Source of the DNA: Paraburkholderia sp. UYCP14C
GTDB taxonomy: Bacteria; Pseudomonadota; Gammaproteobacteria; Burkholderiales; Burkholderiaceae
NCBI RefSeq assembly: GCF_004197395.1
Contig: NZ_SELS01000020.1
Location: 1-64,000 of the forward strand
Length of the DNA stretch: 64,000 bases
Direction: 5' to 3'
In this document: positions 16,297-25,118 of the stretch, in pieces
Layout of the letters: every line of letters starts with the position of its first letter
Position numbering within the stretch: position 1 is the first letter of the stretch
Notes under the pieces: generated by a model
The model's input: the letters and a program-made list of their open reading frames with translations, nothing else
Databases searched by the model: none
What the model was told of the DNA's origin: nothing
Program-made: the position numbers and the translations under genes

Positions 16297-17024
16297 GACT
16301 GCCTCCGGCTCATCTGCGCAGTCTGCAACCGCAAAGCCGCGTTGTCCCAGTTGAGGAGACTCGTCAACTGGCTGAGATACTCGGCTCGCTTGTTCTGATA
16401 CTTCAGGTAATACGCGTGCTCGAAGACGTCGAGAACCAGCAACGGCTGGATGCCCCAGGCCGTCAGCTTCTGATGGTTCTCACATTGAAGAATCATTATC
16501 CGGTCAGTCGTGGGGTGATATCCGACAATACCCCAGCCGGACGCTTCGACAGCAGCAGTCGCGGCAAGGAGTTGCGCCTTGAACTTGGCGTACGAGCCGA
16601 AGTCGCGGTCTATCGCTTTAGCGAAAGCCCCTGATGGTTCACCACCCTTGCCCGAAATGCTCGTCCAGTAGACCGTATGCAGGATATGACTCGAGAGCTG
16701 ATATGCCAGCTCTTTCGTGTAGTACTTCACGAGCGCGAAATCGTTGGATTCGCGTGCCTTGGCGAGCGACTCTTCTGCCTTGTTCGCAGCTGTGGCTGCC
16801 GGTTTGTGATGAAAGGTGTAGTGGAGCTCGACTGTGCGCGCATCTATATGCGGCTCGAGCGCATCATAGGCAAAGGGCAACGGTGCAGCCTCGTATTTCC
16901 CGTTCGCATCCGTCAGCCTGTCCATGTAGCCCGCGGTCTCGGTGGCACCTGCACCAGTGGTTGCCATCATGACCCCTGCACCGGCGAGGCCCGCCTGCTG
17001 AATGAAATCTCTTCGTGTTGCCAT
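16293..17024 (-). CDS. chrC: Tat-exported Fe/Mn superoxide dismutase-like protein (ChrC type)
   Basis: A 243-aa protein with a Tat signal (TRRDFIQQAG then an AxA site near residue 28) and an Fe/Mn SOD fold. Metal ligands can be placed: His in LEPHIDA, His in SSHILHTVYW, Asp and His in LDVFEHAYYLKY. By eye the gateway tyrosine is missing: where SODs have HHxxY, this has HHKPAATAAN. The usual Trp after the Asp ligand is Phe. SODs in chromate operons (ChrC) are thought to remove superoxide made during Cr(VI) reduction. Starts 30 bp after the ChrA stop and overlaps the ChrB-domain gene by ATGA. Confidence 0.85.
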   Translation of the reverse strand: MATRRDFIQQAGLAGAGVMMATTGAGATETAGYMDRLTDANGKYEAAPLPFAYDALEPHIDARTVELHYTFHHKPAATAANKAEESLAKARESNDFALVKYYTKELAYQLSSHILHTVYWTSISGKGGEPSGAFAKAIDRDFGSYAKFKAQLLAATAAVEASGWGIVGYHPTTDRIMILQCENHQKLTAWGIQPLLVLDVFEHAYYLKYQNKRAEYLSQLTSLLNWDNAALRLQTAQMSRRQS

Positions 17025-17053
17025 GATGCCTCCGTGAATACGGCAGCAAGTTT

Positions 17054-18238
17054 TCAGCCGGGGGGCGCGTGCAGTAGCGGATAAGCGACAAGGCCGAAGA
17101 CGGCAGCTGCGATGACAATGACGGGCTCCTGCAGCTTCTTGAAACGCCAGAGCAGTAAAACCGTTGCGAGCATCACTACTGCAGTCGGCACATCAACGAT
17201 TGAACGTTTCGCGATGACCAGCACGGAGCCAGAGATAGCGCCAATAGCCGCCGCCGTGATGCCGTCGACGAATGCCTTGACGGCGGGTAGGTGGCCATAT
17301 TTCTTGACGTAAGGCGCGGGTAGAACAGTGAACAGATAGCAAGGGAGAAAGGTGCCGAGTGCCGCAACGCAGGCACCAGCCAGACCGGCAACCAGATAAC
17401 CGATAAACCCGACCGTAATAACGACGGGGCCCGGCGTAATCATGGCAACGGCGACCGCGTCGACAAACTGTCGCTCGGTCAGCCAGTGGTGTTCCGTGAC
17501 GACACCTCCATAGAGGAACGGTACGATAGCGAGCCCCGAGCCGAAAACGAAGGCACCGGCCTTCGCAAAGAAGACACCTATTTGCCCGAGAAGCGAAAGG
17601 TCCAACCCACTTACCAAGCCGCTTATCAAAGGTAGATTTGCGAACGTAAATCCATTCAACGTGCCCTTGTGCAGCCACCTCGGAGGTGCGCGTAGAAACC
17701 AACCGATAAGACCTGCAGCGATGAACAGCCACGCAATCTCAGACTCGCTAACGAACGTAACAACCAGAAGAGTTACATAGATTGCCCAGAGCAACCGGTC
17801 CGAGCCTACGGTCTTTCGTGTGAGCTTGTACGCGCTCATCGCGATGATGCCGACGACGGATGCGCCAACACCATAGAAGACTGCCTGCATCCACGAAAGG
17901 CCGCCGAAATGAGCGTACGCCCAACCAAGGGCAATGACCATGAGGAATGATGGCAAGACGAACGCAATGCCAACCAGCGTTGCACCCAGAATTCTGAAGT
18001 GCACATAACCAAGGTACATGGCGAGCTGCGCCGCCATCGGTCCGGGCGCCAGTTGTGCGAGCGTGAGCCCCTCTTTGTAGTCAGCCTCGGTAATCCATTC
18101 ACGCCTCTCGACCAGGTCCCGGCGCATGTAGCCGGCGAGCGCGACGGGCCCGCCAAATCCGAACGTGCCGAGACGCAGCATGTACATGACGAGCTGGGTC
18201 AACGTGTAGGCCGGCACCGATTGGTTGCCTCGGTTCAT
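17054..18238 (-). CDS. chrA: chromate transporter ChrA
   Basis: A 394-aa long-chain CHR-family exporter with two homologous halves. The first half has MYMLRLGTFGFGGPVALAGYMRRDLV and LAPGPMAAQ, the second FFAKAGAFVFGSGLAIVPFLYG and MITPGPVVITVGF. It expels cytosolic chromate. It overlaps the upstream chrB by ATGA, so the two are translationally coupled. It differs clearly from the other chromate transporter at 11.7 kb in linker and C-terminus, so the two are separate acquisitions rather than a recent duplication. Confidence 0.92.
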   Translation of the reverse strand: MNRGNQSVPAYTLTQLVMYMLRLGTFGFGGPVALAGYMRRDLVERREWITEADYKEGLTLAQLAPGPMAAQLAMYLGYVHFRILGATLVGIAFVLPSFLMVIALGWAYAHFGGLSWMQAVFYGVGASVVGIIAMSAYKLTRKTVGSDRLLWAIYVTLLVVTFVSESEIAWLFIAAGLIGWFLRAPPRWLHKGTLNGFTFANLPLISGLVSGLDLSLLGQIGVFFAKAGAFVFGSGLAIVPFLYGGVVTEHHWLTERQFVDAVAVAMITPGPVVITVGFIGYLVAGLAGACVAALGTFLPCYLFTVLPAPYVKKYGHLPAVKAFVDGITAAAIGAISGSVLVIAKRSIVDVPTAVVMLATVLLLWRFKKLQEPVIVIAAAVFGLVAYPLLHAPPG

Positions 18239-19212
18239 CGTTTGCCCCCCGACTCGGCTTTCGCGTTCGCCGCAAAATGTGCAAGCAGCGAGTCGAGCAC
18301 GAGGCTCATCTCTGACAGCATTTCGTTGTCGTTCAGACCGCGCTGCTTCGCCCCGGTCATCACGGCTTCGAAGCCAACGGCTTCGGGCACCGCTGGACCG
18401 CCTATATCGAGCGCATGAACCATCTTCCCGAGCTCGACCAATCCAGGTTCCTCGTCGAGACCAAAACTCGCGACAAGTACTTCGAACGTCACCCGGTCTC
18501 CGACGTGCGTGAACGGAGCACCATCGAAATCAAAACCAAGCGCGGCCGGCGGACAGTCAGCCGGAGAAGACAACCACAGGAAGGTCGGACTCTTATCGAT
18601 GAAGCGATGAATAAGCCACGCACTCGCCACCCGGTCGACCCACAGCCGCTGCCGCGTCGCCCATGTGCGGCCCTGGTAATCCTCCCGACGCAGAGAACGG
18701 ATGTCGGCTTCCGCGGAATGCGGTTCGCCGGGCGACAGAATGGTGTCCGCCAACGCTACGAAGTCCTGCCAGGCCGCTTCAGCGCGGGTTCCTGCTTCAT
18801 TGGGAAAGAAATCGACGGCAACAAGGGCGTCGTAGTCCTTTCTCGTCCGTCGCAGCAGTCGTTCGACTTCCGCCGGCGAAAGCGCCGAAAGGGTCTTCCG
18901 GGTGTCTGCTAGAGCACGCACGAAGGCGCTGTATTCCTCACTCCTGTCAAACAGGGACTGAAACAGGCGACGCTGTTCCTCGTCCCTGCTGCCTACGCGG
19001 ATGAGATGAGCCGTTCCACCGGCATCGTCGATTCCACGCGCCAGCTCGAGGAGCTCTACTTCCGGAGCGGCTGTAACAGGCAGCAGGTAAGCGCCGTCCC
19101 GCAGGACGGCACAGCCTCTGGCTTTTAAAGCTCGCCAGAACCGCATCCGAGCAGTGGCGTTATCGGTCGGAAAGGTCAGGACCAAGAGAAACCAGTCAAC
19201 GATTGAGGTCAT
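18235..19212 (-). CDS. chrB: chromate resistance regulator ChrB
   Basis: A 325-aa full-length ChrB. The N-terminal part (WFLLVLTFPTDNATARMRFWRALKARGC, AYLLP) is the DNA-binding and sensing region, and from about residue 175 the C-terminal ChrB domain follows (TRQRLWVDRVASAWLIHRFIDKS). In studied systems ChrB represses the chr operon and is released by chromate. First gene of chrB-chrA-chrC-chrB'. The start codon overlaps a nested inverted repeat that may be its own operator. The ribosome site is weak. Confidence 0.9.
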   Translation of the reverse strand: MTSIVDWFLLVLTFPTDNATARMRFWRALKARGCAVLRDGAYLLPVTAAPEVELLELARGIDDAGGTAHLIRVGSRDEEQRRLFQSLFDRSEEYSAFVRALADTRKTLSALSPAEVERLLRRTRKDYDALVAVDFFPNEAGTRAEAAWQDFVALADTILSPGEPHSAEADIRSLRREDYQGRTWATRQRLWVDRVASAWLIHRFIDKSPTFLWLSSPADCPPAALGFDFDGAPFTHVGDRVTFEVLVASFGLDEEPGLVELGKMVHALDIGGPAVPEAVGFEAVMTGAKQRGLNDNEMLSEMSLVLDSLLAHFAANAKAESGGKR

Positions 19213-19247
19213 GTAACTTAGTCTACTTCACTGTAGAGAGCGTTACA
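19212..19247. promoter_or_regulatory. candidate ChrB operator (nested inverted repeats)
   Basis: TGTAAC (19212-19217) and GTTACA (19242-19247) form a perfect outer inverted repeat. Inside it TCTAC (19222-19226) and GTAGA (19233-19237) form an inner one. The element touches the chrB start codon and faces the divergent MFS gene. A repressor bound here would block both transcription and translation initiation of chrB. Assignment to ChrB is inference from position. Confidence 0.4.
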
Positions 19248-19374
19248 ATATGCCGGTAGCGTAATGGGTCGTCCCTGAACCCGGCCGGCTCGCACGCCAG
19301 CAGCAGCCATCTGGTGCCAGACCGAAACGCGACCGAGCAACGGCGCTTTCGGTCGCTGATATCGAAGAGTGAGC

Positions 19375-20625
19375 ATGTCCTTTTCCGCAAATGCTCGAAG
19401 TTTTCGCGGATTGGCCTCGCGTCTCGTGTTGCCGCCCGGCACTGGCGGGGAAACCTCTCGAGTCCTTGCGGGACGGTCTTTGCGCGGCTTTTGCGATGGG
19501 TACGTGGCCGTGCTCTTGCCTGTGTATTTGCTCGCACTGGGATTCGGGCAGTTGGAGGTCGGCCTACTCAGCAGCGCTACGTTAATTGGCTCAGCACTGG
19601 CGACCACTGCTGTCGGCATCATTGGGCATCGGTACCCGCTTCGCCGGATGTTGCTTGGTGCCGCCGTCCTGATGACTGCAACCGGGTTGGGCTTCGCCGG
19701 GCTGTCTTCATGGTGGCCGTTACTCCTCATCGCATTCGTCGGAACGCTCAACCCCAGTTCTGGGGATGTCAGCCTGTTTTTGCCGCTCGAACAGTCGCGC
19801 CTGTCCGAGACGGCCGAACCGGACGTGAGGACCGCAGTTTTCGCACGCTACAGTCTGGCTGGGGCTTTATCAGCCGCGGTCGGAGCTTTTGCGGCAGCAA
19901 TGCCAGCATGGTTGGTTTCGCGCGTGGGATTCGACATGCTGACCGGACTGCGGATGATGTTCGTCGTTTACGCCCTCGTTGGAGCACTGCTTTACTGGCT
20001 CTACCGTGGCCTGCCAGAATCCAAAACGAGCTCAAATCGGGTCGGTGTTCCGCTGGGGCCATCTCGCCATGTTGTAACCCGATTGGCGCTCCTCTTTAGC
20101 GTGGATGCTTTTGCAGGCGGCCTAGTTGTGAACTCGTTGCTCTCGCTGTGGTTGCTGCAGCGCTTCGGAGTGTCACTTGGCATTGCGGCACAGTTCTTTT
20201 TCTGGGCCGGATTGTTGACTGCGGTTTCCCAGTTGGTAGCCGTTCCGTTGGCGCGGAAAGTGGGGCTCCTCAACACGATGGTGTTCACGCATATTCCGGC
20301 GAGCATCTGCCTAATTGGCGCAGCGTTTTCCTCTTCTCTATGGGTGACCCTTATGCTTTTGCTGGTGCGCAGTGCCCTTTCCCAGATGGATGTCCCCACT
20401 CGCACGGCGTACGTAATGTCCGCGGTAACGCCGCCAGAGCGTCCGGCCGCAGCGAGTTTCACTGCGGTACCACGGAGCCTCGCCTCGGCAATCGGACCAA
20501 CGCTGGCCGGCGCGTTGCTTGCAGCGGGATATGTCAGCGCTCCGCTGGCGGCATGCGGCGTGCTAAAAATCACCTATGACCTCACGCTGCTGCGCGCGTT
20601 TCGGCGCGTGAAGCTTGCACACTAG
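19375..20625 (+). CDS. MFS transporter linked to the chromate operon
   Basis: A 416-aa major-facilitator protein with 12 predicted TM segments. The loop 2-3 motif is degenerate (GHRYPLRRMLL). The ATG at 19375 is preferred to GTG 19369 because GAAGAG lies just upstream. It is divergent from chrB, and MFS genes of this type often accompany chr operons, but no substrate is known from sequence. It could share the operator region with chrB. Confidence 0.8.
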   Translation: MSFSANARSFRGLASRLVLPPGTGGETSRVLAGRSLRGFCDGYVAVLLPVYLLALGFGQLEVGLLSSATLIGSALATTAVGIIGHRYPLRRMLLGAAVLMTATGLGFAGLSSWWPLLLIAFVGTLNPSSGDVSLFLPLEQSRLSETAEPDVRTAVFARYSLAGALSAAVGAFAAAMPAWLVSRVGFDMLTGLRMMFVVYALVGALLYWLYRGLPESKTSSNRVGVPLGPSRHVVTRLALLFSVDAFAGGLVVNSLLSLWLLQRFGVSLGIAAQFFFWAGLLTAVSQLVAVPLARKVGLLNTMVFTHIPASICLIGAAFSSSLWVTLMLLLVRSALSQMDVPTRTAYVMSAVTPPERPAAASFTAVPRSLASAIGPTLAGALLAAGYVSAPLAACGVLKITYDLTLLRAFRRVKLAH

Positions 20626-20761
20626 AGCATTTACCGCTTGGCTCGCAGAACCACTGACCGGACATTAGATAGGGTTTCAGCGTGCCGGGTCTTCCAGCTA
20701 GCAACTGCAGGTCGGGGGCTACCTGACCACATCCTCAGAGGTGACATTCTATTTGCAAACA

Positions 20762-20779
20762 TTATATTGATTAATATAA
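20762..20779. promoter_or_regulatory. candidate BigR-type operator
   Basis: TTATATTGATTAATATAA is an 18-bp palindrome with 7-bp perfect arms, in an AT-rich patch 27 bp upstream of an ArsR-family gene. BigR and SqrR bind AT-rich palindromes of this kind over their own promoters. TGTATA-like -10 sequence lies just downstream. Confidence 0.55.
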
Positions 20780-20805
20780 CGTATTTGTATATATTGAATG
20801 TGGCT

Positions 20806-21138
20806 ATGAAACTGTCCCATCTGACCATCGACCTCGCCACGATGCAGTCCGCAGCCTCGGACGCGTGCGCCTTGCTGAAAGTGCTCGCCAATACGGACCG
20901 TCTGCTGCTGATGTGCCAGCTTTCCCAAGGCGAGCTGTCCGTTGGCGAGCTGGAGGAACAGCTCGGCATCCGGCAGCCAACCCTTTCGCAGCAGTTGGGC
21001 GTGCTCCGGGAAAACGGTCTCGTGGCGACGCGCCGTGACGGCAAGAGCATTTTTTATTCGGTGGCAAGCCCGCAGGCGCTTGCCGTCATGGCCGTGCTGT
21101 ATGAACAGTTCTGCGCCAATCCTTCTCGGGGCAAATGA
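20806..21138 (+). CDS. ArsR-family persulfide-sensing repressor (BigR/SqrR/YgaV type)
   Basis: A 110-aa winged-helix repressor. The frame is open upstream, but ATG 20806 (MKLSHLTIDL) gives the normal family length and lies just after the operator palindrome. The recognition helix is RQPTLSQQLGVLRENGLV and the wing RRDGKSIFYS. Cys37 (LLMCQLSQGE) and Cys103 (EQFCANP) match the two-cysteine pair that forms a tetrasulfide bridge in BigR and SqrR. Metal-site motifs of ArsR or SmtB are absent. Its stop overlaps the first YeeE/YedE gene. It likely derepresses the sulfur transporter when sulfane sulfur accumulates. Confidence 0.85.
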   Translation: MKLSHLTIDLATMQSAASDACALLKVLANTDRLLLMCQLSQGELSVGELEEQLGIRQPTLSQQLGVLRENGLVATRRDGKSIFYSVASPQALAVMAVLYEQFCANPSRGK

Positions 21139-21572
21139 TGCTGATTGACCTCACCCATTTCACGCCCGGCCTGTCGCTGACGGGAGGCCTTCTCATCGGT
21201 CTGGCTGCGGCCATGCTGGTGCTATTCAATGGCCGCATTGCCGGCATCAGCGGCATCTTCGGTGGCCTGCTGACCTGGCCGCGCAATGACATCGGCTGGC
21301 GCGTCGCATTCGTCGCAGGCCTCATCGGTGCTCCGGTCATAGCAGGCCTGCTTGGCAAACCAGCAGTAGCGGATATCGAGGCGGGCTGGGGCGAAATCCT
21401 CGTCGCCGGATTTCTTGTGGGCATCGGCACCCGCTATGCCAGCGGCTGCACCAGCGGCCACGGCGTCTGCGGTCTGTCACGCGGCTCCGTCCGCTCGCTG
21501 GTCGCCACCGCGACCTTCATGGTGGCGGGTTTCCTGACCGTCCTTGTGCAACGACATCTGATTGGAGGCTGA
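21135..21572 (+). CDS. YeeE/YedE half-transporter (PmpA-like)
   Basis: A 145-aa membrane protein with four TM segments. It has the YeeE/YedE signature with conserved cysteines, [18 protein letters not shown], near residue 100. Full-length YeeE imports thiosulfate through such cysteines; here the family is split in two genes. The start overlaps the repressor stop (ATGATG; either ATG possible). Co-transcribed with the repressor and the second half. Confidence 0.85.
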   Translation: MMLIDLTHFTPGLSLTGGLLIGLAAAMLVLFNGRIAGISGIFGGLLTWPRNDIGWRVAFVAGLIGAPVIAGLLGKPAVADIEAGWGEILVAGFLVGIGTRYASGCTSGHGVCGLSRGSVRSLVATATFMVAGFLTVLVQRHLIGG

Positions 21573-21573
21573 C

Positions 21574-22005
21574 GTGGCAGCCCTCACCGCACTTCTCGCA
21601 GGCCTGCTTTTCGGGTTTGGCCTGATGGTTTCTGGCATGGCCAACCCGGCCAAGGTGCTGGGATTCCTCGACCTCGCAGGCCGGTGGGACCCGTCTTTGG
21701 CGTTTGTGATGGCAGGAGCCATCGCAGTTGGGTCACTTGCATGCTTCTTTGCGCGTCGCACCAAGAGGTCACTCCTCGGGTTACCGATGCAGCTTCCTAC
21801 CAGCAAAACCATCACCCTACGCCTCGTCCTCGGCAGCGCCGCCTTTGGTATCGGCTGGGGTCTGGCAGGTTTCTGTCCGGGTCCTGCGTTGGTCGCCCTA
21901 GGTGCCGGCTACCCGAAGGCCATCGGATTCGTGGCAGCGATGGTGGCGGGTATGGTCGTCTTTGAACTCGTCGAACGGACGAAACCTGGCGTGCAACGGG
22001 CTTAG
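21574..22005 (+). CDS. YeeE/YedE half-transporter (PmpB-like)
   Basis: A 143-aa partner of the preceding gene. GTG 21574 is the likely start: GGAGG at 21564-21568 is 5 nt away, and an in-frame TTG at 21562 precedes that ribosome site. It has four TM segments and the second half of the family signature ([15 protein letters not shown] near the N-terminus, [15 protein letters not shown] near 95). The two halves probably form one pore for a sulfur compound such as thiosulfate. Confidence 0.85.
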   Translation: MAALTALLAGLLFGFGLMVSGMANPAKVLGFLDLAGRWDPSLAFVMAGAIAVGSLACFFARRTKRSLLGLPMQLPTSKTITLRLVLGSAAFGIGWGLAGFCPGPALVALGAGYPKAIGFVAAMVAGMVVFELVERTKPGVQRA

Positions 22006-22372
22006 GCAAGATACACGGCAACGGGGTCTCGCTGGTCGCACGGAACCCGTATCGTGAAACCGACGATTTGGTCTGGTGAGACTGTCGGACCCGGTGCCGG
22101 AATCGCGTGGCCAAGTGGCCAAGTCGATAGCCGCTTACCTGGTTCGCTCTGTCTTCGATTCCGGATTTGCCGTTAGACCTTTGATAACCGGAGGAATGGC
22201 TGTGAGTAACTGCCTGCGTCAGTGAGGGTGAACGCCACAATATGGACGCAAGGCGAGTCCGGCTATGGCTACGGCATTTGCTGGTATGTATAAAATGGCC
22301 CTTGCCGAGGAAGAGCCGCGCTCAGTTCAGTCCGCTACCAATCACAGGCTGTCGAGGAACTGCAGCGGCAAA
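22006..22372. other. intergenic region, no gene seen
   Basis: 367 bp between convergent transcription units. No frame here looks protein-like. GATAACCGGAGGAATGGCTGTGA near 22,183-22,207 looks like a ribosome site with a start, but the frame is not sustained. No clear terminator was found. Confidence 0.35.
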
Positions 22373-22657
22373 TCAGTCGTCGTCCTCGTGATGATGGTGT
22401 TCCCATCCACGGTGCCGGCCGTGGTCATGCCATCGGCGCTCGTCGCGGTAATCGTCGTCATAGCGATATCCGTAGCCATAAACCGGAGCCGGCGCGTAGA
22501 CCACCGGGGGCGGCGCTTCATACACGACCGGCGGTGGTGCGACATACATTGGCCCAGGAACGCCCAGATAAACGCCGATGTCCGCGTGAGCGAAAGCCGC
22601 GCTCGAAGCACAGGCAGCGGAAATTCCCACTGCGATAAGAAGATTAGTGCGATTCAT
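22373..22657 (-). CDS. small exported Pro/His-rich protein
   Basis: A 94-aa protein. ATG 22657 gives a normal signal peptide (MNRTNLLIAVGISAACASSAAFAHA); an upstream extension would spoil it. The mature part has Pro-Val repeats (APPPVVYEAPPPVVYAPAPVYG), then a Tyr/Arg stretch, then a His/Asp-rich tail HHHHEDDD. Proteins of this kind are common in Burkholderiales envelopes. The tail suggests metal binding, but no function is established. Confidence 0.7.
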   Translation of the reverse strand: MNRTNLLIAVGISAACASSAAFAHADIGVYLGVPGPMYVAPPPVVYEAPPPVVYAPAPVYGYGYRYDDDYRDERRWHDHGRHRGWEHHHHEDDD

Positions 22658-22807
22658 GGAGTTGTCCTGCGCTGTCGGGTTCTGGCGGGTGCCAGACAAC
22701 GACGAACGACGCTGATTGTGGGGCTGCCAAGCCGCGGAAGATACAGTCGGATTGTCAATTCTGTAACCGGCAGTAAGCGTAAAGGTCTCGCCTATATCGC
22801 AGGGTGA

Positions 22808-23500
22808 TTACGACGCGCTGAGGGAGTCGCCCGAGACATGAACGCGCTCACCGACCTGGACCTGTGGCTGCGTCGAATAGTTGAAGTTTCGGTAGCTGCC
22901 GTCCTGCATCCTCACCTGTACCTGGTAGCTCGTCGCTTTGCGTACAGCATGCTCGATGCCATTGCCCGCAAGACCACCGCCGACGGCACCGGCAATCGTT
23001 GCCACAACGCGACCGCGTCCTCCGCCAATCTGATTTCCCAACAGCCCACCGGCGACTGCCCCGCCTACGGCCCCGAGACCCGTGGTCGCCTCGGGTTCCT
23101 GAAGTGTATTGACGGCGACGACTTCGCCAACGTTCGGGTCAACGGCGACTGACCTCGGAGCGTGTTGTGCCGACGATTGATACGCGTCGTTGTTCGCATA
23201 CCTTTGGGGCTGCTCAACTGACACAGTATGGTGATGATGGACGCTCGGCTGGGGCGCTTCCTCCCGGGTCACACGTTGCTTCACGTCCGGTTGCGGCGAA
23301 GCAGCCGGTGCGCTGGCAATTTGTGCCGCGACGGGCATCGCTTGCGTCGGCGGAACCGTCACAGCTCGGGACGTCGGAAGAATGCCTGTCATCGCCGCGA
23401 TACCCGTAGCGCTGGCGAGGATGACCGCCACGGCTGCGCCAGCAACCAAAGGGTGAATGCGACTACGCTGCGGTGAACTGGAAGTCAGGTTGGTGCTCAT
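22808..23500 (-). CDS. glycine-zipper 2TM envelope protein
   Basis: A 230-aa protein with an N-terminal TM segment (HPLVAGAAVAVILASATGIAA), a long Pro/Gln/Ser-rich linker with a HHHH patch, and a C-terminal SlyB/PcP-like glycine zipper (GLGAVGGAVAGGLLGNQIGGG and VATIAGAVGGGLAGNGIE). A small beta domain follows (YQVQVRMQDGSYRNF ... VGERVHVSGD). Such proteins span or brace the envelope. Same strand as the 94-aa gene downstream. Confidence 0.82.
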   Translation of the reverse strand: MSTNLTSSSPQRSRIHPLVAGAAVAVILASATGIAAMTGILPTSRAVTVPPTQAMPVAAQIASAPAASPQPDVKQRVTREEAPQPSVHHHHTVSVEQPQRYANNDAYQSSAQHAPRSVAVDPNVGEVVAVNTLQEPEATTGLGAVGGAVAGGLLGNQIGGGRGRVVATIAGAVGGGLAGNGIEHAVRKATSYQVQVRMQDGSYRNFNYSTQPQVQVGERVHVSGDSLSAS

Positions 23501-23733
23501 GTCGCGCTCCGTTGAGGTGTGTCAGCAAGAACGCCACAGGCGAGTGAGCGGTGCACCGGACCAGTGTGAGATTTGTAAGCAGTTGTAGTGCTCCACGGAG
23601 GGTTGAAGGAAAAGTGTCCTCAAGGGCGAACCGTAGAAGAGTCAAGGACAGCCACGCCAGGGCGAACTCTGTATTGCATCTGTCCGTCCAAGATAGTCCG
23701 CACGAGTAAATTGCACGCAGTCTTGGCCGACAC
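23501..23733. other. intergenic region
   Basis: 233 bp between the glycine-zipper gene and the end of the copD operon. A plus-strand frame opens here but runs antisense to copD and looks non-coding. No distinct element was recognised. Confidence 0.3.
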
Positions 23734-24678
23734 CTACGTTGTCCCCGGCAGCGGACTGGAGACGAGAACGGCAGCCGTGACGAGCACACCAGCCAGCACA
23801 ATCGATTCGACGTGCAAGACAGCTGCAAACCGCTTCAGCGGTCGGGCAGCAAATTCCGAAGACGCTTCTCTCAGGGATGGGAGCAGTTGAGGCATTCCGA
23901 AGAACCGGTTATGTCCGCCAAGCGCGGCGGCAATACCCACGAGAGCGAGCTTTAGCAGCAGCACTCGCCCGTACACGGACGTCAACAGGTACTCTGGTGC
24001 GTTGACTCCGCGCCAGCCGCTGTACGCGCCGGTGATGACGAGGATGGCCAGCGCGAACGTGGCGGCGTCGGAAAGCGACTGAATGAACGTCGCAGTGTTC
24101 GCACGCTCAGCGGCAGGTGCACGAGATATGCGGGGCACCACGACGTACGTTGCAACAAGTACGAGTCCCACCCACGCGCTGATAGCAAGCAGATGCACCC
24201 AATCCACCCATACCGGAAGACTAAATGCGCCCGCATCGATGGGGTGTCCGCCATGACTGCGCGCCAGCGCAGCAGCTACGAGAGTGAGCCCCAGAGCGGC
24301 CTTGAAACGAATCGGACCTCGAGACTGCACGACCGACAAAATTATCGTCACAAGCATGACCCCTGCGACCGCGAGCCACGCATGGCCGAAGTCGGTTTCC
24401 ACGAGCATTGAGCGAACGGCTGGACCTGCCTCTCCGAGCGTCGATTCACTCATCAGCGCGCAATGAATCCAGAACGCGAACGCACTGGACACCAGCGCGG
24501 TAAAAGAAGCGATGCGGAAGGTGAGGAGAAGACGCCCACTGACGCTAGCTTGCCAGCGCGACGTGCTGCGAGATACCCACCTGTCACTGAGCAGTGCGCC
24601 CACAAGAACTGCGAAACTGATGTTCTGTAGCGCCACCAATGAGAGCCGCAAAACGCCGAGGAAACCGTCATTCATCAC
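23734..24678 (-). CDS. copD: copper resistance protein CopD
   Basis: A 314-aa inner-membrane protein with eight TM segments, moving copper across the inner membrane together with CopC. Conserved His and Trp lie at membrane edges (HPIDAG, WVDWVHLLAISAWVGLVL, and LGGHNRFFGMPQLL). It overlaps copC by ATGA. It closes the copper operon: His-rich protein, 97-aa protein, TolC, multicopper oxidase, CusF-like, CopC, CopD. Confidence 0.87.
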   Translation of the reverse strand: MMNDGFLGVLRLSLVALQNISFAVLVGALLSDRWVSRSTSRWQASVSGRLLLTFRIASFTALVSSAFAFWIHCALMSESTLGEAGPAVRSMLVETDFGHAWLAVAGVMLVTIILSVVQSRGPIRFKAALGLTLVAAALARSHGGHPIDAGAFSLPVWVDWVHLLAISAWVGLVLVATYVVVPRISRAPAAERANTATFIQSLSDAATFALAILVITGAYSGWRGVNAPEYLLTSVYGRVLLLKLALVGIAAALGGHNRFFGMPQLLPSLREASSEFAARPLKRFAAVLHVESIVLAGVLVTAAVLVSSPLPGTT

Positions 24679-25049
24679 TTCACCGCGAATGTGTAGGTGC
24701 CTTTTGTCTTGTGAGCATCATGCGTCATGACCGCCCATTGGACGGTGTACGAGCCGGAAGCAAGCTTCGGGACTGCAACGATGAGCACGCGTGGGTTCGA
24801 TGAATCGACCTTGGCCTTGTCCTTTGTCGCAGACGCCCCCGATGCATCGACCAGCTTTATTGTGCTGAACGACGACTCGAGGTCTTCATTGAAAGTCAGA
24901 CGCAGCATTTCAGGCGAGATATCGACTGCGCTGCCCGCCGCTGGTGTGGCGCTCTCCAGCTTGCCGTGGGCAAACGTGAGAGCGGGTGAGAGCACGGCGA
25001 CTGTGGTCGCTGCTGCAGTGACCAACAGTTTGTGTATATTGGTATTCAC
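24675..25049 (-). CDS. copC: periplasmic copper-binding protein CopC
   Basis: A 124-aa periplasmic copper carrier. The start is GTG 25049, preceded by GGGAGGA at 7 nt; the frame upstream of it is read-through. The signal peptide ends in TFA-HGKLE, placing His at the mature N-terminus as in CopC Cu(II) sites. The Asp-x-His pair appears in VMTHDAHKTKG near residue 113. It overlaps copD by ATGA and should hand copper to CopD. Confidence 0.9.
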   Translation of the reverse strand: MNTNIHKLLVTAAATTVAVLSPALTFAHGKLESATPAAGSAVDISPEMLRLTFNEDLESSFSTIKLVDASGASATKDKAKVDSSNPRVLIVAVPKLASGSYTVQWAVMTHDAHKTKGTYTFAVK

Positions 25050-25118
25050 GATTGTTTCCTCCCAAAACCAAATCGGGGCGTAGCCTGTACCGCGCCGCTG
25101 ACACCCCATTTAAATTGC

